Assembly (NCBI GenBank): GCA_015056015.1
Contig: SVHD01000017.1
Coordinates: 1-43,834, forward strand
Reading direction: 5' to 3'
Length of the DNA stretch: 43,834 nt
From: Clostridiales bacterium
Lineage (GTDB): Bacteria; Bacillota; Clostridia; Christensenellales; Aristaeellaceae
Positions 8,922 through 16,972 of this stretch are shown one piece after another; positions within the stretch are counted from its first letter, which is position 1, and each line of letters opens with the position of its first letter. Both the position numbers and the translations under genes were made by a program. A model generated the notes under the pieces. The model saw only the letters and a program-made list of their open reading frames with translations, was not told the DNA's origin and ran no database searches.

Positions 8922-9328
8922 TCAGGCCCATTATGCAGGATCCCATTTTTCTGGCGCAAAAATCCCGCCCGGCCACGGCGGAGGATCTGCCCGTAATTCA
9001 GGATTTGAAGGATACTCTTTTTGCCCATCGGGAGGGCTGCGTGGGCATGGCGGCCAATATGATCGGAAAGCAGATCCGCATCATCATCGTGGATGATCGC
9101 GGAACGCCCCTGATCCTGGTCAATCCCCGCATCATGGCAAAATCCGGGGAATATGAAGCGGAAGAGGGCTGCCTCTCCCTGGCCGGCAAACGAAAGGCCA
9201 TCCGCTATGAAAAGATCAAAGTAGCCTATGAAAATGAAAAGCTGCAGCCCAAATCCCGCACCTTCACAGGCTGGACCGCCCAGATTATTCAGCATGAAAT
9301 GGATCATTGCGAAGGAATTCTGATTTGA
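8918..9328 (+). CDS. Short peptide deformylase-family metallohydrolase
   Basis: This 136-aa protein shows the three deformylase motifs in order: motif 1 GCVGMAANMIG (near residue 44), motif 2 EEGCLSL (near 87) and the metal motif QHEMDH near the C-terminus (about 126). Deformylases remove the N-formyl group from nascent proteins using Fe or Zn bound by the motif 2 Cys and the two His. Motif 1 has Asn where the classical GxGxAAxQ has Gln, and the protein ends right after motif 3, so it is a short version without the C-terminal extension. It overlaps the AraC gene by 4 bases, an unusual context for a housekeeping def. It may be a secondary or specialised copy. Confidence 0.85.
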   Translation: MIRPIMQDPIFLAQKSRPATAEDLPVIQDLKDTLFAHREGCVGMAANMIGKQIRIIIVDDRGTPLILVNPRIMAKSGEYEAEEGCLSLAGKRKAIRYEKIKVAYENEKLQPKSRTFTGWTAQIIQHEMDHCEGILI

Positions 9329-9351
9329 TTTTTTCTTTCATTTTTTCCATC

Positions 9352-9391
9352 AAAAAAGGACCCGCGCCCAAAGACGCGCCGCCCTTTTTTC
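9352..9391. terminator. Bidirectional rho-independent terminator
   Basis: A GC-rich imperfect hairpin flanked by AAAAAAGG and CCTTTTTTC lies between the convergent deformylase-like gene and the Cys-rich repeat gene. Confidence 0.7.
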
Positions 9392-9392
9392 T

Positions 9393-10826
9393 TTATTCTT
9401 CTATTCCGCGGATCATCAGGGAAATGCCCGCCTCCTCCACGATAAGGCAATATTCATACCCCGGCCAGGAGAAAACGGAAGCTGCGCCCGTCAATTCCCC
9501 CTGGGCAAAGGGAAGCATCCATTGCTTTTCGTCCCCTGCCAGGGGATTTTTCATGCCCTCCAGCAGCATTTGATCCGCTTTTTCTGCATCCAGGCCTTCA
9601 TCCGCCAGGGAAAAAAGCCTCCGGGCTTCCCGGATAAAGCGTCCGTAATCCTGATCCGCCGCCAGCGCCGCCAGGGGATTTTCTCCGGTCAGAAAGGCCG
9701 CCAGAGGATCCGGCGCCGCCTCAAAAAGGATGGTCACGCAGATCGCTTCATACTGCAGATCGGCTTGATAATACACCGTAAATATCCGGCCGTCCTCCGG
9801 GATGATGCGAAGCACATTTCCCTCGTTTGCCGGATTTTCATGCTGCACGATTTTTCCCGGCAGCTGATCCAGGCGGCCCATGCTCCTGGACGGGCGGCCC
9901 AGCGCCGGAATCATCTCCTGCGCCTCAAGCACCAGGCCGCAGACGGAACAATGCGCGCCATCGGTGCAGCCATTTTCGGTGGCCGTCGGGGCCTTGCCCG
10001 GATCCTTTACGGCTTTATGGCCCTTGGGTGCAATTTTCATCCGGCCCGTGGTCATCACGCCGCAGATCTGGCAGCGCTTGCTTTCCGTCAGGCCGCTTTC
10101 GGTGCAGGTGGCGGGTTTGGCGTTGCCCTCCCCGATTTCCCTGTGGCCGGTCGCCGGGATTTCCTCCCCGCCGGTTGAATAGCCGCATTGGGCGCAGGAT
10201 TCGCCGCCCGTTCTGCCGGGGGATGTGCAGGTAGGGGCCGTGCCGCTTTGGGAAATCATTTGATGGCCCCTGGCCGGGATGCTCTGCTGGGCCAGGGTCA
10301 CCGCGCCGCAGACGGTGCAATGCCTCCCCTCCGAAAGCCCGCCCGTGGTGCAGCCCGCCGCCCGGCCCGGATCCGCCGTTTCCGAATGCCCTCTGGCGGG
10401 AATGGCTTCCGTTTCCGTGGTCTGGCATTTGCTGCAGGTGCGCGTTTTTGCGCCGGCCTGGGTGCAGGTGGCTTCCCGGGTGCTGCTCTGCCAGGCATGA
10501 CCCGTGGCAGGGATGGCCCGGCACATTTCATCGCTGTTGCAAAGGATGCATATCCGCACCTGCTCCCCATCGCTGGTGCAGCTGGCAGGGGTTCTTACCG
10601 TCCAGGCGCTGGGATAGGAATGATCCACGCGCAGAATGGAATAGGTGCTTTCCGCCCCGCAAAGGCTGCATTTTCTGCTTCCGACGCCCTCATTTGTGCA
10701 GGTGGGCGCCTGTATTACGCTTTCCTGCCAGCTATGGGCGCAGGCGCCTTCCTCCGCCGAAACACTGCCGAAGAGCAAAGAAACCAGAAATATGAGCAGG
10801 CAAAAAAGGCGTTTCAATCCATTCAT
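9393..10826 (-). CDS. Secreted protein with seven Cys-x-x-Cys repeats
   Basis: This protein of about 477 aa begins with a signal peptide (MNGLKRLFCLLIFLVSLLFG, cleavage likely after SVSAEE). Seven tandem repeats of about 42 residues follow, each with a pattern of Thr-Cys near the start, a C-x-x-C pair in the middle (KCSLCG, TCSKCQ, HCTVCG, SCAQCG, RCQICG, HCSVCG and a variant RICILCN) and a closing IPA.GH. The repeats resemble zinc-ribbon-like extracellular repeats found in clostridial surface proteins. A non-repetitive C-terminal domain of about 165 residues follows. ATG 10826 has AGGAAAGG just upstream. It stands alone and no catalytic motif was recognised. It is probably an extracellular structural, adhesion or metal-binding protein. 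Confidence 0.85.
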   Translation of the reverse strand: MNGLKRLFCLLIFLVSLLFGSVSAEEGACAHSWQESVIQAPTCTNEGVGSRKCSLCGAESTYSILRVDHSYPSAWTVRTPASCTSDGEQVRICILCNSDEMCRAIPATGHAWQSSTREATCTQAGAKTRTCSKCQTTETEAIPARGHSETADPGRAAGCTTGGLSEGRHCTVCGAVTLAQQSIPARGHQMISQSGTAPTCTSPGRTGGESCAQCGYSTGGEEIPATGHREIGEGNAKPATCTESGLTESKRCQICGVMTTGRMKIAPKGHKAVKDPGKAPTATENGCTDGAHCSVCGLVLEAQEMIPALGRPSRSMGRLDQLPGKIVQHENPANEGNVLRIIPEDGRIFTVYYQADLQYEAICVTILFEAAPDPLAAFLTGENPLAALAADQDYGRFIREARRLFSLADEGLDAEKADQMLLEGMKNPLAGDEKQWMLPFAQGELTGAASVFSWPGYEYCLIVEEAGISLMIRGIEE

Positions 10827-10953
10827 ATCCTTTCCTATATAAATAGGGAAAAAGTATAGCACGATTTCTGATGAAATACAAGCGCCTGCAGAATCTCCAC
10901 CCCCGGGCGTCCCCCTCGTATCTGAGCATCCCGGTGCTGCCCATTCCCTTCAA

Positions 10954-10985
10954 AAAAGGCCTGCCGGCAATATCGGCAGGCCTTT
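10954..10985 (-). terminator. Rho-independent terminator of the GH20-like gene
   Basis: A 12-bp stem AAAGGCCTGCCG / CGGCAGGCCTTT with a 7-base loop is flanked by A and T runs on both sides. It lies 14 bases past the stop of the GH20-like gene. Confidence 0.8.
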
Positions 10986-10998
10986 TCCATTGATTCGT

Positions 10999-11955
10999 TT
11001 ATTCGCTTTGGCTTTCCATCCATTTTTTCGCGGCGGCCAGGGTGGTGGCGGCGGCGGAATGCAGGGGCATATAGGGATGGGTGATCCGCTCCCAGGAGGT
11101 TTGCATCATGCCCAGCAGGCGCTCGGGGGCGATATGCGCCGCGCTGTATTTGGCCAGCTTTTCAAAATTGGAAAAATCCGCCCAGACGCTGCCGGTGGGG
11201 ATTTGATCATAGCCATGCTTATCCAGAATATCAAAGCTGTTTACATAAATCTGCTGGCTTTCCGAAAGATTCTCAAAAGCGCCGGAATAATACCAGTTGC
11301 TCTGGAGCACCTCCCGGGGCATTTTTTTCAAAAATTCCAGGGGATGATTCCAGATGTAATCGGACCAGATCCAGGGCCGGGCCCCATGCTTTTCCACGCA
11401 ATCCATCAGATAATAGAAATCCTTCCACCACAGATCATGCTGACGGATGGTAATATGATCGAAATTCCGCTGATGATCCGCCGTTTCCTCATCCATGCCC
11501 AGATGGAAATATTTCGACTTGAATACCTGGCATACCTCATCAATTACATCCTTGCACACCTGATAATAAATGGAGGTGGACAGCATCCAGGAATATTCCT
11601 TGAGCCAGATATCATGGCAGGCGGAAAAATTCAGCTTGGGCACCACTTCAAAGCCCATTTTCTGCAGCCTGTCCACTTCGTTTCGCATCTGCTCATGACT
11701 CCAGGAGCCCTTCACCGCCAGTTCGGGATGGGATTCATACACCATGGCCTCGCCCACGTCAATAATGAGCATATTGCAGCCCGCATCCTTTAATTCCCGG
11801 ATATGCCGATCCCAAAGCTCCCGGTGAAAATGCAATTCCGCAAAGGCATTGGAATTGGATCGATGCTCCCGCCCCCGGGTATTGCCATGCTCATTCCACA
11901 TATTGCAGCCCAGATGCAAAAGGGCGGCCCAATAGAAATTCTTCTGCTCGCTCAT
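10999..11955 (-). CDS. GH20-like glycoside hydrolase (beta-N-acetylhexosaminidase fold)
   Basis: This 318-aa single-domain protein looks like a (beta/alpha)8 barrel. YFHLGMDEET near residue 167 resembles the catalytic H-x-G-x-D-E motif of GH20 hexosaminidases. Earlier GFEVVPKLNFSACHD and later RPWIWSDYIW fit barrel strand ends of that clan. It lacks the N-terminal GH20b domain and a signal peptide, so it is shorter than classical hexosaminidases and probably cytoplasmic. It is transcribed alone. A hexosaminidase or related exo-glycosidase is the best guess; an uncharacterised GH20-related family is equally possible. Confidence 0.65.
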   Translation of the reverse strand: MSEQKNFYWAALLHLGCNMWNEHGNTRGREHRSNSNAFAELHFHRELWDRHIRELKDAGCNMLIIDVGEAMVYESHPELAVKGSWSHEQMRNEVDRLQKMGFEVVPKLNFSACHDIWLKEYSWMLSTSIYYQVCKDVIDEVCQVFKSKYFHLGMDEETADHQRNFDHITIRQHDLWWKDFYYLMDCVEKHGARPWIWSDYIWNHPLEFLKKMPREVLQSNWYYSGAFENLSESQQIYVNSFDILDKHGYDQIPTGSVWADFSNFEKLAKYSAAHIAPERLLGMMQTSWERITHPYMPLHSAAATTLAAAKKWMESQSE

Positions 11956-12062
11956 TGCTTTTTCTCCTTTTTCTTATGCGATTATGCCTGACTTCATTGT
12001 ATCATAAATTTCATGGTTGTAAAGAGTATTTTCCGGGATTTGTTTTCCCCGCTCCGGGCATA

Positions 12063-12100
12063 AACAAGGGCGCGAAGGATTTCCCTCACGCCCTTGTTTT
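12063..12100 (-). terminator. Rho-independent terminator of the orphan solute-binding protein gene
   Basis: A 10-bp stem AACAAGGGCG / CGCCCTTGTT lies past the binding-protein stop, with A/T-rich flanks. Confidence 0.65.
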
Positions 12101-12131
12101 CAGGATTTTTTGAAATTTTTTCTTTCAGCAA

Positions 12132-13856
12132 TTATTTGGCAGCCAGATAAGTTTCATAGGCTTCCTGATAGATTTCTTCCAGATCGCGCAGGCCCAGGCC
12201 TTCCAGTTCCTTGACGAACTGATCGAATTCAGCCAGGTCGCGAGCGCCGGTGATGAACTTGGCCACATTGGTTTCAATGTGGGCTTCCATGATCATACGG
12301 ATTTCATCAATCTCGGTCTGCTGCTCTTCGGTGTAATAGGTGATGGCCGGGAAACCGGGGATAGCATGCGCGCCCACATTGGCTTTAATGTGAATGCGAT
12401 CCCAACCGTCGCCATGCTCGGCAGACCAGCCCGCAGGAATGATTTCAGAAATATCTTTGCCTTCCAGCAACTGGAACAGTTCGTTGCCGTAAGTGACCAC
12501 ATCGGGATAATCAATGGAATGGGAACGATTGCCGAAGCCATTGCAATTAGAGCCGATGATGGCCTTAACATATTCAGTGCCAGAGGCATATTTTCCATCC
12601 AGGACATCCAGGAATTCTCTGGTCATGGTTTCGTAGTTGAATTTCCAGCCCTGCACCATGCCCAGGGTATCTGCACTGCCGGCCAGAGGGCCATCCCAAA
12701 CATAGCAGAAGCCCAAATCAGTATAGAAGAAATCCAGGAAGCGGAGAAGAGCATCCAGTTCTTCATCGGTGATCTTGGCGCCTACCAGCGCGGTGCCTAC
12801 CTTGAAGGGAGTAGATGCAACCCACATGGGTTCGGCGCAGTATTCGCTGGTCACGGGAGAGGTGGCCTTCCACTGCTGGAAGCGTTCCACTTCGGGGATG
12901 GTGGCGTAAACACCACCGGCCATAACAGATTTGTTTTCCTGGATCAGGGTCTGCACGGCCAGATCATCGGCGGTGAAGTAATCCTTCATCAGGATGCCAT
13001 CGTTGTAGAATTTGTTCATCAGTTCCAGATAGGCCTTAAAATCCTGATGGCCGGCAGCCAGAACGGCCTTGCCATCCTTGATGGATACGTTGTGGCCATA
13101 TTCGTTATGATCGCCCAGGAAGCCATAGGCATTGAGGAAAATGGTCATCAGGGAGCCGCCGGTGCCGTTGGCCGCTTCCTTGGTGGCATGGGCCGCAATG
13201 GGGGTATGATCGGGATTGGCAGCCTTGTAAGCATAGAGGACATTGACAAGATCATCCAGGGTCTTGGGGGCATCCACATCATTGGCTTCCATCCAGGCGT
13301 AGTTCAGCTGAGCAGCACGGCCGGCGATACCGTGATTGAACTTAATATTCTGGAGACCGGGCAGGGGATAGTGTGCGCCATCCGAGGTGATGCACAGCGC
13401 CTTGGCTTCGGGATAAGCTTCGAACCAGCGGCTCAGATAGGGCATACGTTCGGGAGTAATCCATTCGGTCAGGTCCTTCAGCTGGCCTTCCGCAACGCCA
13501 TAGCGGCTGATTTCAGCGGTGGTCAGGCCCAGGCCCAGCAGCAGATCGGGCACATCGCCGCCCGCAAACATCAGGGGCAGCAGATCGCCCTTGGAGCTGC
13601 TCAGGATCTGCTGCACTTCGAAATCGATACCGGTAACCTTTTCGGCCCAGGTCCAGAACCACATATCTTCCACGTCCATGCCGTAAGCAGCGTCGCGGAT
13701 ATGGGCAACGGTGATGGTCAGTTTTTCGCCTTCTTCAACGAGGGGAAACTGAGAGTAAGCCGTGTGATCGATGACTTTCTTGTCTTCCGCCAGGGCGCCT
13801 GCGCATACGGACAGGAGCAGGCATGCGGCCAGGAGAACAGAAAAAAGCTTCTTCAT
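12132..13856 (-). CDS. Extracellular sugar-binding protein of an ABC transporter (orphan)
   Basis: This protein of about 574 aa starts with a signal peptide (MKKLFSVLLAACLLLSVCAG, cleavage probably after GALA). It then has the long two-lobed form of the LipO/large cluster 1 family of solute-binding proteins, which feed LplB/LplC-type permeases with oligosaccharides. No permease or ATPase gene is adjacent. The Cys at residue 18 sits in LLSVC, which is a poor lipobox, so membrane anchoring by lipid is doubtful. Start 13856 lies about 10 bases after AAAGGAG. It is divergent from a LacI-sensor/LuxR-HTH regulator that probably controls it. Confidence 0.88.
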   Translation of the reverse strand: MKKLFSVLLAACLLLSVCAGALAEDKKVIDHTAYSQFPLVEEGEKLTITVAHIRDAAYGMDVEDMWFWTWAEKVTGIDFEVQQILSSSKGDLLPLMFAGGDVPDLLLGLGLTTAEISRYGVAEGQLKDLTEWITPERMPYLSRWFEAYPEAKALCITSDGAHYPLPGLQNIKFNHGIAGRAAQLNYAWMEANDVDAPKTLDDLVNVLYAYKAANPDHTPIAAHATKEAANGTGGSLMTIFLNAYGFLGDHNEYGHNVSIKDGKAVLAAGHQDFKAYLELMNKFYNDGILMKDYFTADDLAVQTLIQENKSVMAGGVYATIPEVERFQQWKATSPVTSEYCAEPMWVASTPFKVGTALVGAKITDEELDALLRFLDFFYTDLGFCYVWDGPLAGSADTLGMVQGWKFNYETMTREFLDVLDGKYASGTEYVKAIIGSNCNGFGNRSHSIDYPDVVTYGNELFQLLEGKDISEIIPAGWSAEHGDGWDRIHIKANVGAHAIPGFPAITYYTEEQQTEIDEIRMIMEAHIETNVAKFITGARDLAEFDQFVKELEGLGLRDLEEIYQEAYETYLAAK

Positions 13857-13997
13857 GAGGTCGGGTCTCCTTTCAAATTTTCTTTGTTGATTCGTTCTAT
13901 TCACTTTTCAATTGCGTTAACAGGCAATGGATCGAACAGCTTGCGCTTTTCGATTTTTTCACGGATTCCGTTGTAGAAGTCAACTTCTTGTATCGTT

Positions 13998-14025
13998 ATT
14001 ATAGCATAGCGGATAGGGATCGTAA
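13998..14025 (-). promoter_or_regulatory. Probable promoter of the orphan solute-binding protein gene
   Basis: On the minus strand TTACGA (14025-14020) and TATAAT (14003-13998) are 16 bases apart, about 140 bases upstream of the ATG. Just beyond it lies a tandem repeat of ACGATTCT (14052-14067) that could be an operator. The rest of the interval 13857-14299 holds no further recognisable feature. Confidence 0.55.
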
Positions 14026-14051
14026 CAGAACTTATTATCTGAAATAGCAGA

Positions 14052-14067
14052 ACGATTCTACGATTCT
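14052..14067. repeat. Tandem 8-bp repeat, possible operator
   Basis: ACGATTCT occurs twice back to back between the divergent binding-protein and regulator genes, just upstream of the -35 of the binding-protein promoter. Its position suggests a regulator binding site, but function is inferred. Confidence 0.4.
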
Positions 14068-14299
14068 TAGGGAACCGGGCAGAATCATCAAACGGATTTT
14101 TTCTTTTTTTGCAAGTATTTTCGCCTCTATGCCTTTCAATGAGAAAAAGAACAAAAATTCAAACTGCCGCCTCTGATTTTTCCGTGGGAAGCGGCTTGAA
14201 GGGCAAACGCCGTTTTAGGGAAAGCAGGAAGTATTCAATTTTTGTCGAATGATAAAGAACGCCCGGCGCTTTTTCGGCGCAAGGCCAGAAAGGATCAAT

Positions 14300-15478
14300 A
14301 TGACAAAAAGCATTTATGTAATCGGCGAACCGCTGCATGAAAAAACCTATTGGTATACCATGATGATGGACGCCATCAACCGGCGCGCCGCCTATCGCCG
14401 TCAGCAGGTTATTTCCATCACCAGCGAGGAACTGGATAAAATTCCCCCCGCCTGCGCCCCGGTGATTGTCATCGGCGCCACGCGGCCCTGGCAGGATCGG
14501 CTGGTCAATCATTTATTATCGCGGAATTTGCGCTGCGTGCTGCTGAGCACGCATTTTCAAAGCGTGGGCGAAAATGTGAGCGTGATTACCCTCAATCAGG
14601 GCAATATGTCCGAATACGCCGTTCATTATTTCCGGGAAACCAATCGCCGGCGGATTGCCTATGTGGCCCATAATCCGCGCTCCATCAATGACAGCGCCAA
14701 ATTCCAGGCCATGACCCAAACCTGCCGCCGATACGGCATGCAATTTGATGAAAACGATATTTTCCCCTTTGACGGCGATCTGGAAAAATGCGTTCAATCC
14801 TTTGTTGACCGCTGCGATCCCTATGACGCCGTGCTCTGCTCCAGCGATGTTTCGGGGGTGATGCTGGTAAAAAATCCCCAGCTGATACAAAAAAAGCGGA
14901 TCCCGGAAGATCTGTATGTGATCAGCTATGGCAATACCCTGCTTTCCAAGCTGGTTTCCCCCTCTCTTTCTTCCATCACCCTGGATTATTATCAGGCCGG
15001 AACCATCGCCGTGGATAACGTGATCTACCTGCGCAAAAACCCCGGCATTTCTTCCCAGTATACCGTTTTAAAGGCCCGGCTGGTACTGGGGGCGTCCACC
15101 AATTTTGAATCCATCGATACCTTCCCCCTGCCCCCCATTTCCCCGCTGACGGCCGGGATTGATTATCCCGGTTTTTATCATGATCCTGTGGCCAAGGATG
15201 TGCTGGGCGTGGAAGCATTGCTCAATTCCCTGGATAAAACCGGGCTCTATATCCTGTTGACGCTGCTGAAGGGATACCGGAAGACGCAGATTCTGGATTC
15301 CCTCTATATCGCTGAAAGCACCTATAAATATCGCTTAAACAAGATTTATGCCATGGCAGGCGTCAAGCGAAAGGAAGAATTGCTTGCCCGCCTTCAAAAA
15401 TGGATCAATCCCGATTCCCTGGATGATTTCCTGGCCCACCAATCCATGATGCATGAAGAGGATGACGACATCGAATAA
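14300..15478 (+). CDS. Transcriptional regulator: LacI-type sensor domain plus C-terminal LuxR-like HTH
   Basis: This 392-aa protein resembles the periplasmic-binding-like sensor of LacI/GalR regulators over about residues 5-275. Recognisable pieces are NRRRIAYVAHNPRS, AVLCSSDVSGVML, LYVISYGNTLLSKLVSPSLS and ITLDYYQAG. There is no N-terminal LacI helix-turn-helix. Instead the C-terminus (about 320-375) has a LuxR/GerE-like helix-turn-helix: LLKGYRKTQILDSLYIAEST followed by a recognition helix and KRKEELL. Start 14300 has AAAGGAT upstream. It is divergent from the orphan sugar-binding protein gene, which it probably regulates in response to a sugar. It is monocistronic with a terminator at 15481. 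Confidence 0.85.
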   Translation: MTKSIYVIGEPLHEKTYWYTMMMDAINRRAAYRRQQVISITSEELDKIPPACAPVIVIGATRPWQDRLVNHLLSRNLRCVLLSTHFQSVGENVSVITLNQGNMSEYAVHYFRETNRRRIAYVAHNPRSINDSAKFQAMTQTCRRYGMQFDENDIFPFDGDLEKCVQSFVDRCDPYDAVLCSSDVSGVMLVKNPQLIQKKRIPEDLYVISYGNTLLSKLVSPSLSSITLDYYQAGTIAVDNVIYLRKNPGISSQYTVLKARLVLGASTNFESIDTFPLPPISPLTAGIDYPGFYHDPVAKDVLGVEALLNSLDKTGLYILLTLLKGYRKTQILDSLYIAESTYKYRLNKIYAMAGVKRKEELLARLQKWINPDSLDDFLAHQSMMHEEDDDIE

Positions 15479-15480
15479 TA

Positions 15481-15512
15481 AAAGCGAGGTGAATTTCACC
15501 TCGCTTTTTTCT
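15481..15512. terminator. Strong rho-independent terminator
   Basis: A 13-bp near-perfect stem AAAGCGAGGTGAA / TTCACCTCGCTTT is followed by a run of T. It sits between the convergent regulator and esterase genes and can serve both. Confidence 0.85.
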
Positions 15513-16180
15513 TAGCCGTAATAGGCGCCTGAAAGATCCTCCGCCTCGGTTTTATCCGGCCTTGTGGTAAAGGAAAGCAGCCAATCGTAGTTTTTTTCGT
15601 CGGAAAAAACCGTATCCCAGCAATTATGCGCAAGATCCGGGAAAAGGATCAATTCGGCGTGGCCGCCGTGCAGATTCACCGCCTTTGCCATCTGCAGGCT
15701 CTCGATGGGATCCACGGTTTTATCGCAAAGCCCATGGAAGGCGCGAATGGGAAGATTCACCAGATTCTTGGCAAATCCGGCAATCCCGCCGCCGCAAACC
15801 GGCATGGCAGAAGCAAACCAATCGGGACGCAGCGTTGCAAGCGCCCAGGTTCCATAGCCGCCCATACTGTTTCCGGTCAGATGAACCCGGGTTTCATCAA
15901 TATACGGTATTTCACGATAGGTTTCTACCAGACGGATCAGGATATTCATCCATTCGTTCCAATCCCCGCTTTTGCAATGAGGCGCAAGCAGAATATAGCC
16001 TCTTGCATCCTGCCGCTTCAAAAGATTCACAACAGCAGGATTATTCCGCAGGGCGTCGATGGGCTTTCCGCGGGTGCCGGCGCCATGCAAAATGATCACC
16101 AGCGGATATTTCTTCTCCTCCTGAAATCCTTCCGGATACGAAACCAGATATTCCAATCCTTCAAACATTTTCTCCTGCAT
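15512..16180 (-). CDS. Alpha/beta-hydrolase (esterase / dienelactone hydrolase-like)
   Basis: This protein of about 222 aa has an alpha/beta-hydrolase fold. The nucleophile elbow is GNSMGGYG (Ser near residue 123), HGAGTRGKP near residue 34 resembles the oxyanion region, the acid may lie in LCDKTVDP, and the catalytic His lies in DLAHNCWD near the C-terminus. It resembles the predicted phospholipase/carboxylesterase or prolyl-oligopeptidase-like single-domain esterases often used on acylated sugars. There is no signal peptide. ATG 16180 lies after AAGGAGAG; an upstream ATG at 16234 has no site. The promoter is at 16243-16271. The substrate is unknown. Confidence 0.88.
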   Translation of the reverse strand: MQEKMFEGLEYLVSYPEGFQEEKKYPLVIILHGAGTRGKPIDALRNNPAVVNLLKRQDARGYILLAPHCKSGDWNEWMNILIRLVETYREIPYIDETRVHLTGNSMGGYGTWALATLRPDWFASAMPVCGGGIAGFAKNLVNLPIRAFHGLCDKTVDPIESLQMAKAVNLHGGHAELILFPDLAHNCWDTVFSDEKNYDWLLSFTTRPDKTEAEDLSGAYYG

Positions 16181-16242
16181 ATTTTCTCTCCTTTTTAAAA
16201 ACAAAAATACCCGAAAAATTCCATATGAAATCAATGAATATA

Positions 16243-16271
16243 ATTATAGCGAATACGAATCAAAAAGTAAA
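16243..16271 (-). promoter_or_regulatory. Probable promoter of the esterase gene
   Basis: On the minus strand TTTACT (16271-16266) and TATAAT (16248-16243) are 17 bases apart, upstream of the esterase ATG. Confidence 0.55.
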
Positions 16272-16336
16272 TATCACGGCAGTCCCCCCCAGTCTGACGA
16301 TGGCGCGGCCTGATCCTCCCTTAGCAAAGCGAGCAT

Positions 16337-16365
16337 TTGCAAAGCTTCATGATTTATACTATAAT
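16337..16365 (+). promoter_or_regulatory. Promoter of the cupin gene
   Basis: TTGCAA (16337-16342) and TATAAT (16360-16365) are 17 bases apart, 57 bases upstream of the cupin ATG. Confidence 0.7.
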
Positions 16366-16422
16366 TATTGCATGCCGATTATACGGCTTTGCTTTTTAAC
16401 AATATCTGTGGAGGTTATAAAA

Positions 16423-16752
16423 ATGCAGGGTTATGTTGCTCTGAGCCGGGAAATTCCGTTCAAGGATCTGGGCGGCGGCGTGCAGCGGCGCGTCCTGTCC
16501 TATAATGAAGAAATGATGTCGGTGGAGGTTGCTTTTGAAACAGGCGCCGTTGGCGCAGCGCATACGCATCCTCATACGCAATGCAGTTATGTGCTGTCCG
16601 GTCGGTTCAGCTACTGCATTGAGGATGAAAGCGTAATTCTGTGCCCGGGCGATTCCATCGTTGTCCCGTCCGGTCTTCCCCATGGAACCACCTGCCTGGA
16701 GAAAGGCGTTCTGCTGGATATTTTCACGCCGATGCGAAAGGATTTTCTCTGA
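16423..16752 (+). CDS. Single-domain cupin protein
   Basis: This protein of about 109 aa is one cupin barrel. It shows the first motif HTHPHTQCSYVLSGRF, with metal-ligand His residues near 46-50, and a second motif GDSIVVPSGLPHGT near residue 79. Such small cupins include sugar-binding and dioxygenase-like proteins, and many have no known activity. ATG 16423 follows TGTGGAGG. The gene is monocistronic with a promoter at 16337 and a terminator at 16808. Function is unassigned. Confidence 0.85.
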   Translation: MQGYVALSREIPFKDLGGGVQRRVLSYNEEMMSVEVAFETGAVGAAHTHPHTQCSYVLSGRFSYCIEDESVILCPGDSIVVPSGLPHGTTCLEKGVLLDIFTPMRKDFL

Positions 16753-16807
16753 GAAAACGGGATTTCAAAATGGGATGGCCATCCATCCTTTCCGCAGACG
16801 GAACAGC

Positions 16808-16842
16808 AAGGTTTGCCCCGAAATGCCGGGCGAACCTTTTTT
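16808..16842 (+). terminator. Rho-independent terminator of the cupin gene
   Basis: A stem AAGGTTTGCCC / GGGCGAACCTT is followed by TTTT. Confidence 0.8.
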
Positions 16843-16871
16843 AATGAAAGGAAAAACGCCCGCTTCACCCG

Positions 16872-16908
16872 ATAACAAAAAACCAGCCATTTCTGACTGG
16901 TTTTTCTG
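16872..16908. repeat. 37-bp direct repeat, distal copy (terminator duplicate)
   Basis: This 37-bp block matches the block at 17795-17831 with one mismatch (C for T in CCAGYCATTT). It contains the hairpin ACCAGYCA / TGACTGGT with A- and T-runs, so it is a copy of the terminator that follows tRNA-Thr. The two copies bracket an 886-bp AT-richer segment. Confidence 0.85.
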
Positions 16909-16972
16909 ACAACCTTGGCGGTAATCGATCCAAGCACACGAGAACGTGAAATGTCGATTCTCTGCGGATATC

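Noticed and set aside
9393..10826. Regularly spaced repeats, considered as a CRISPR array
   Set aside because: The repeat is about 126 bases, diverged, and in frame with a signal-peptide protein. There are no short identical repeats with unique spacers.
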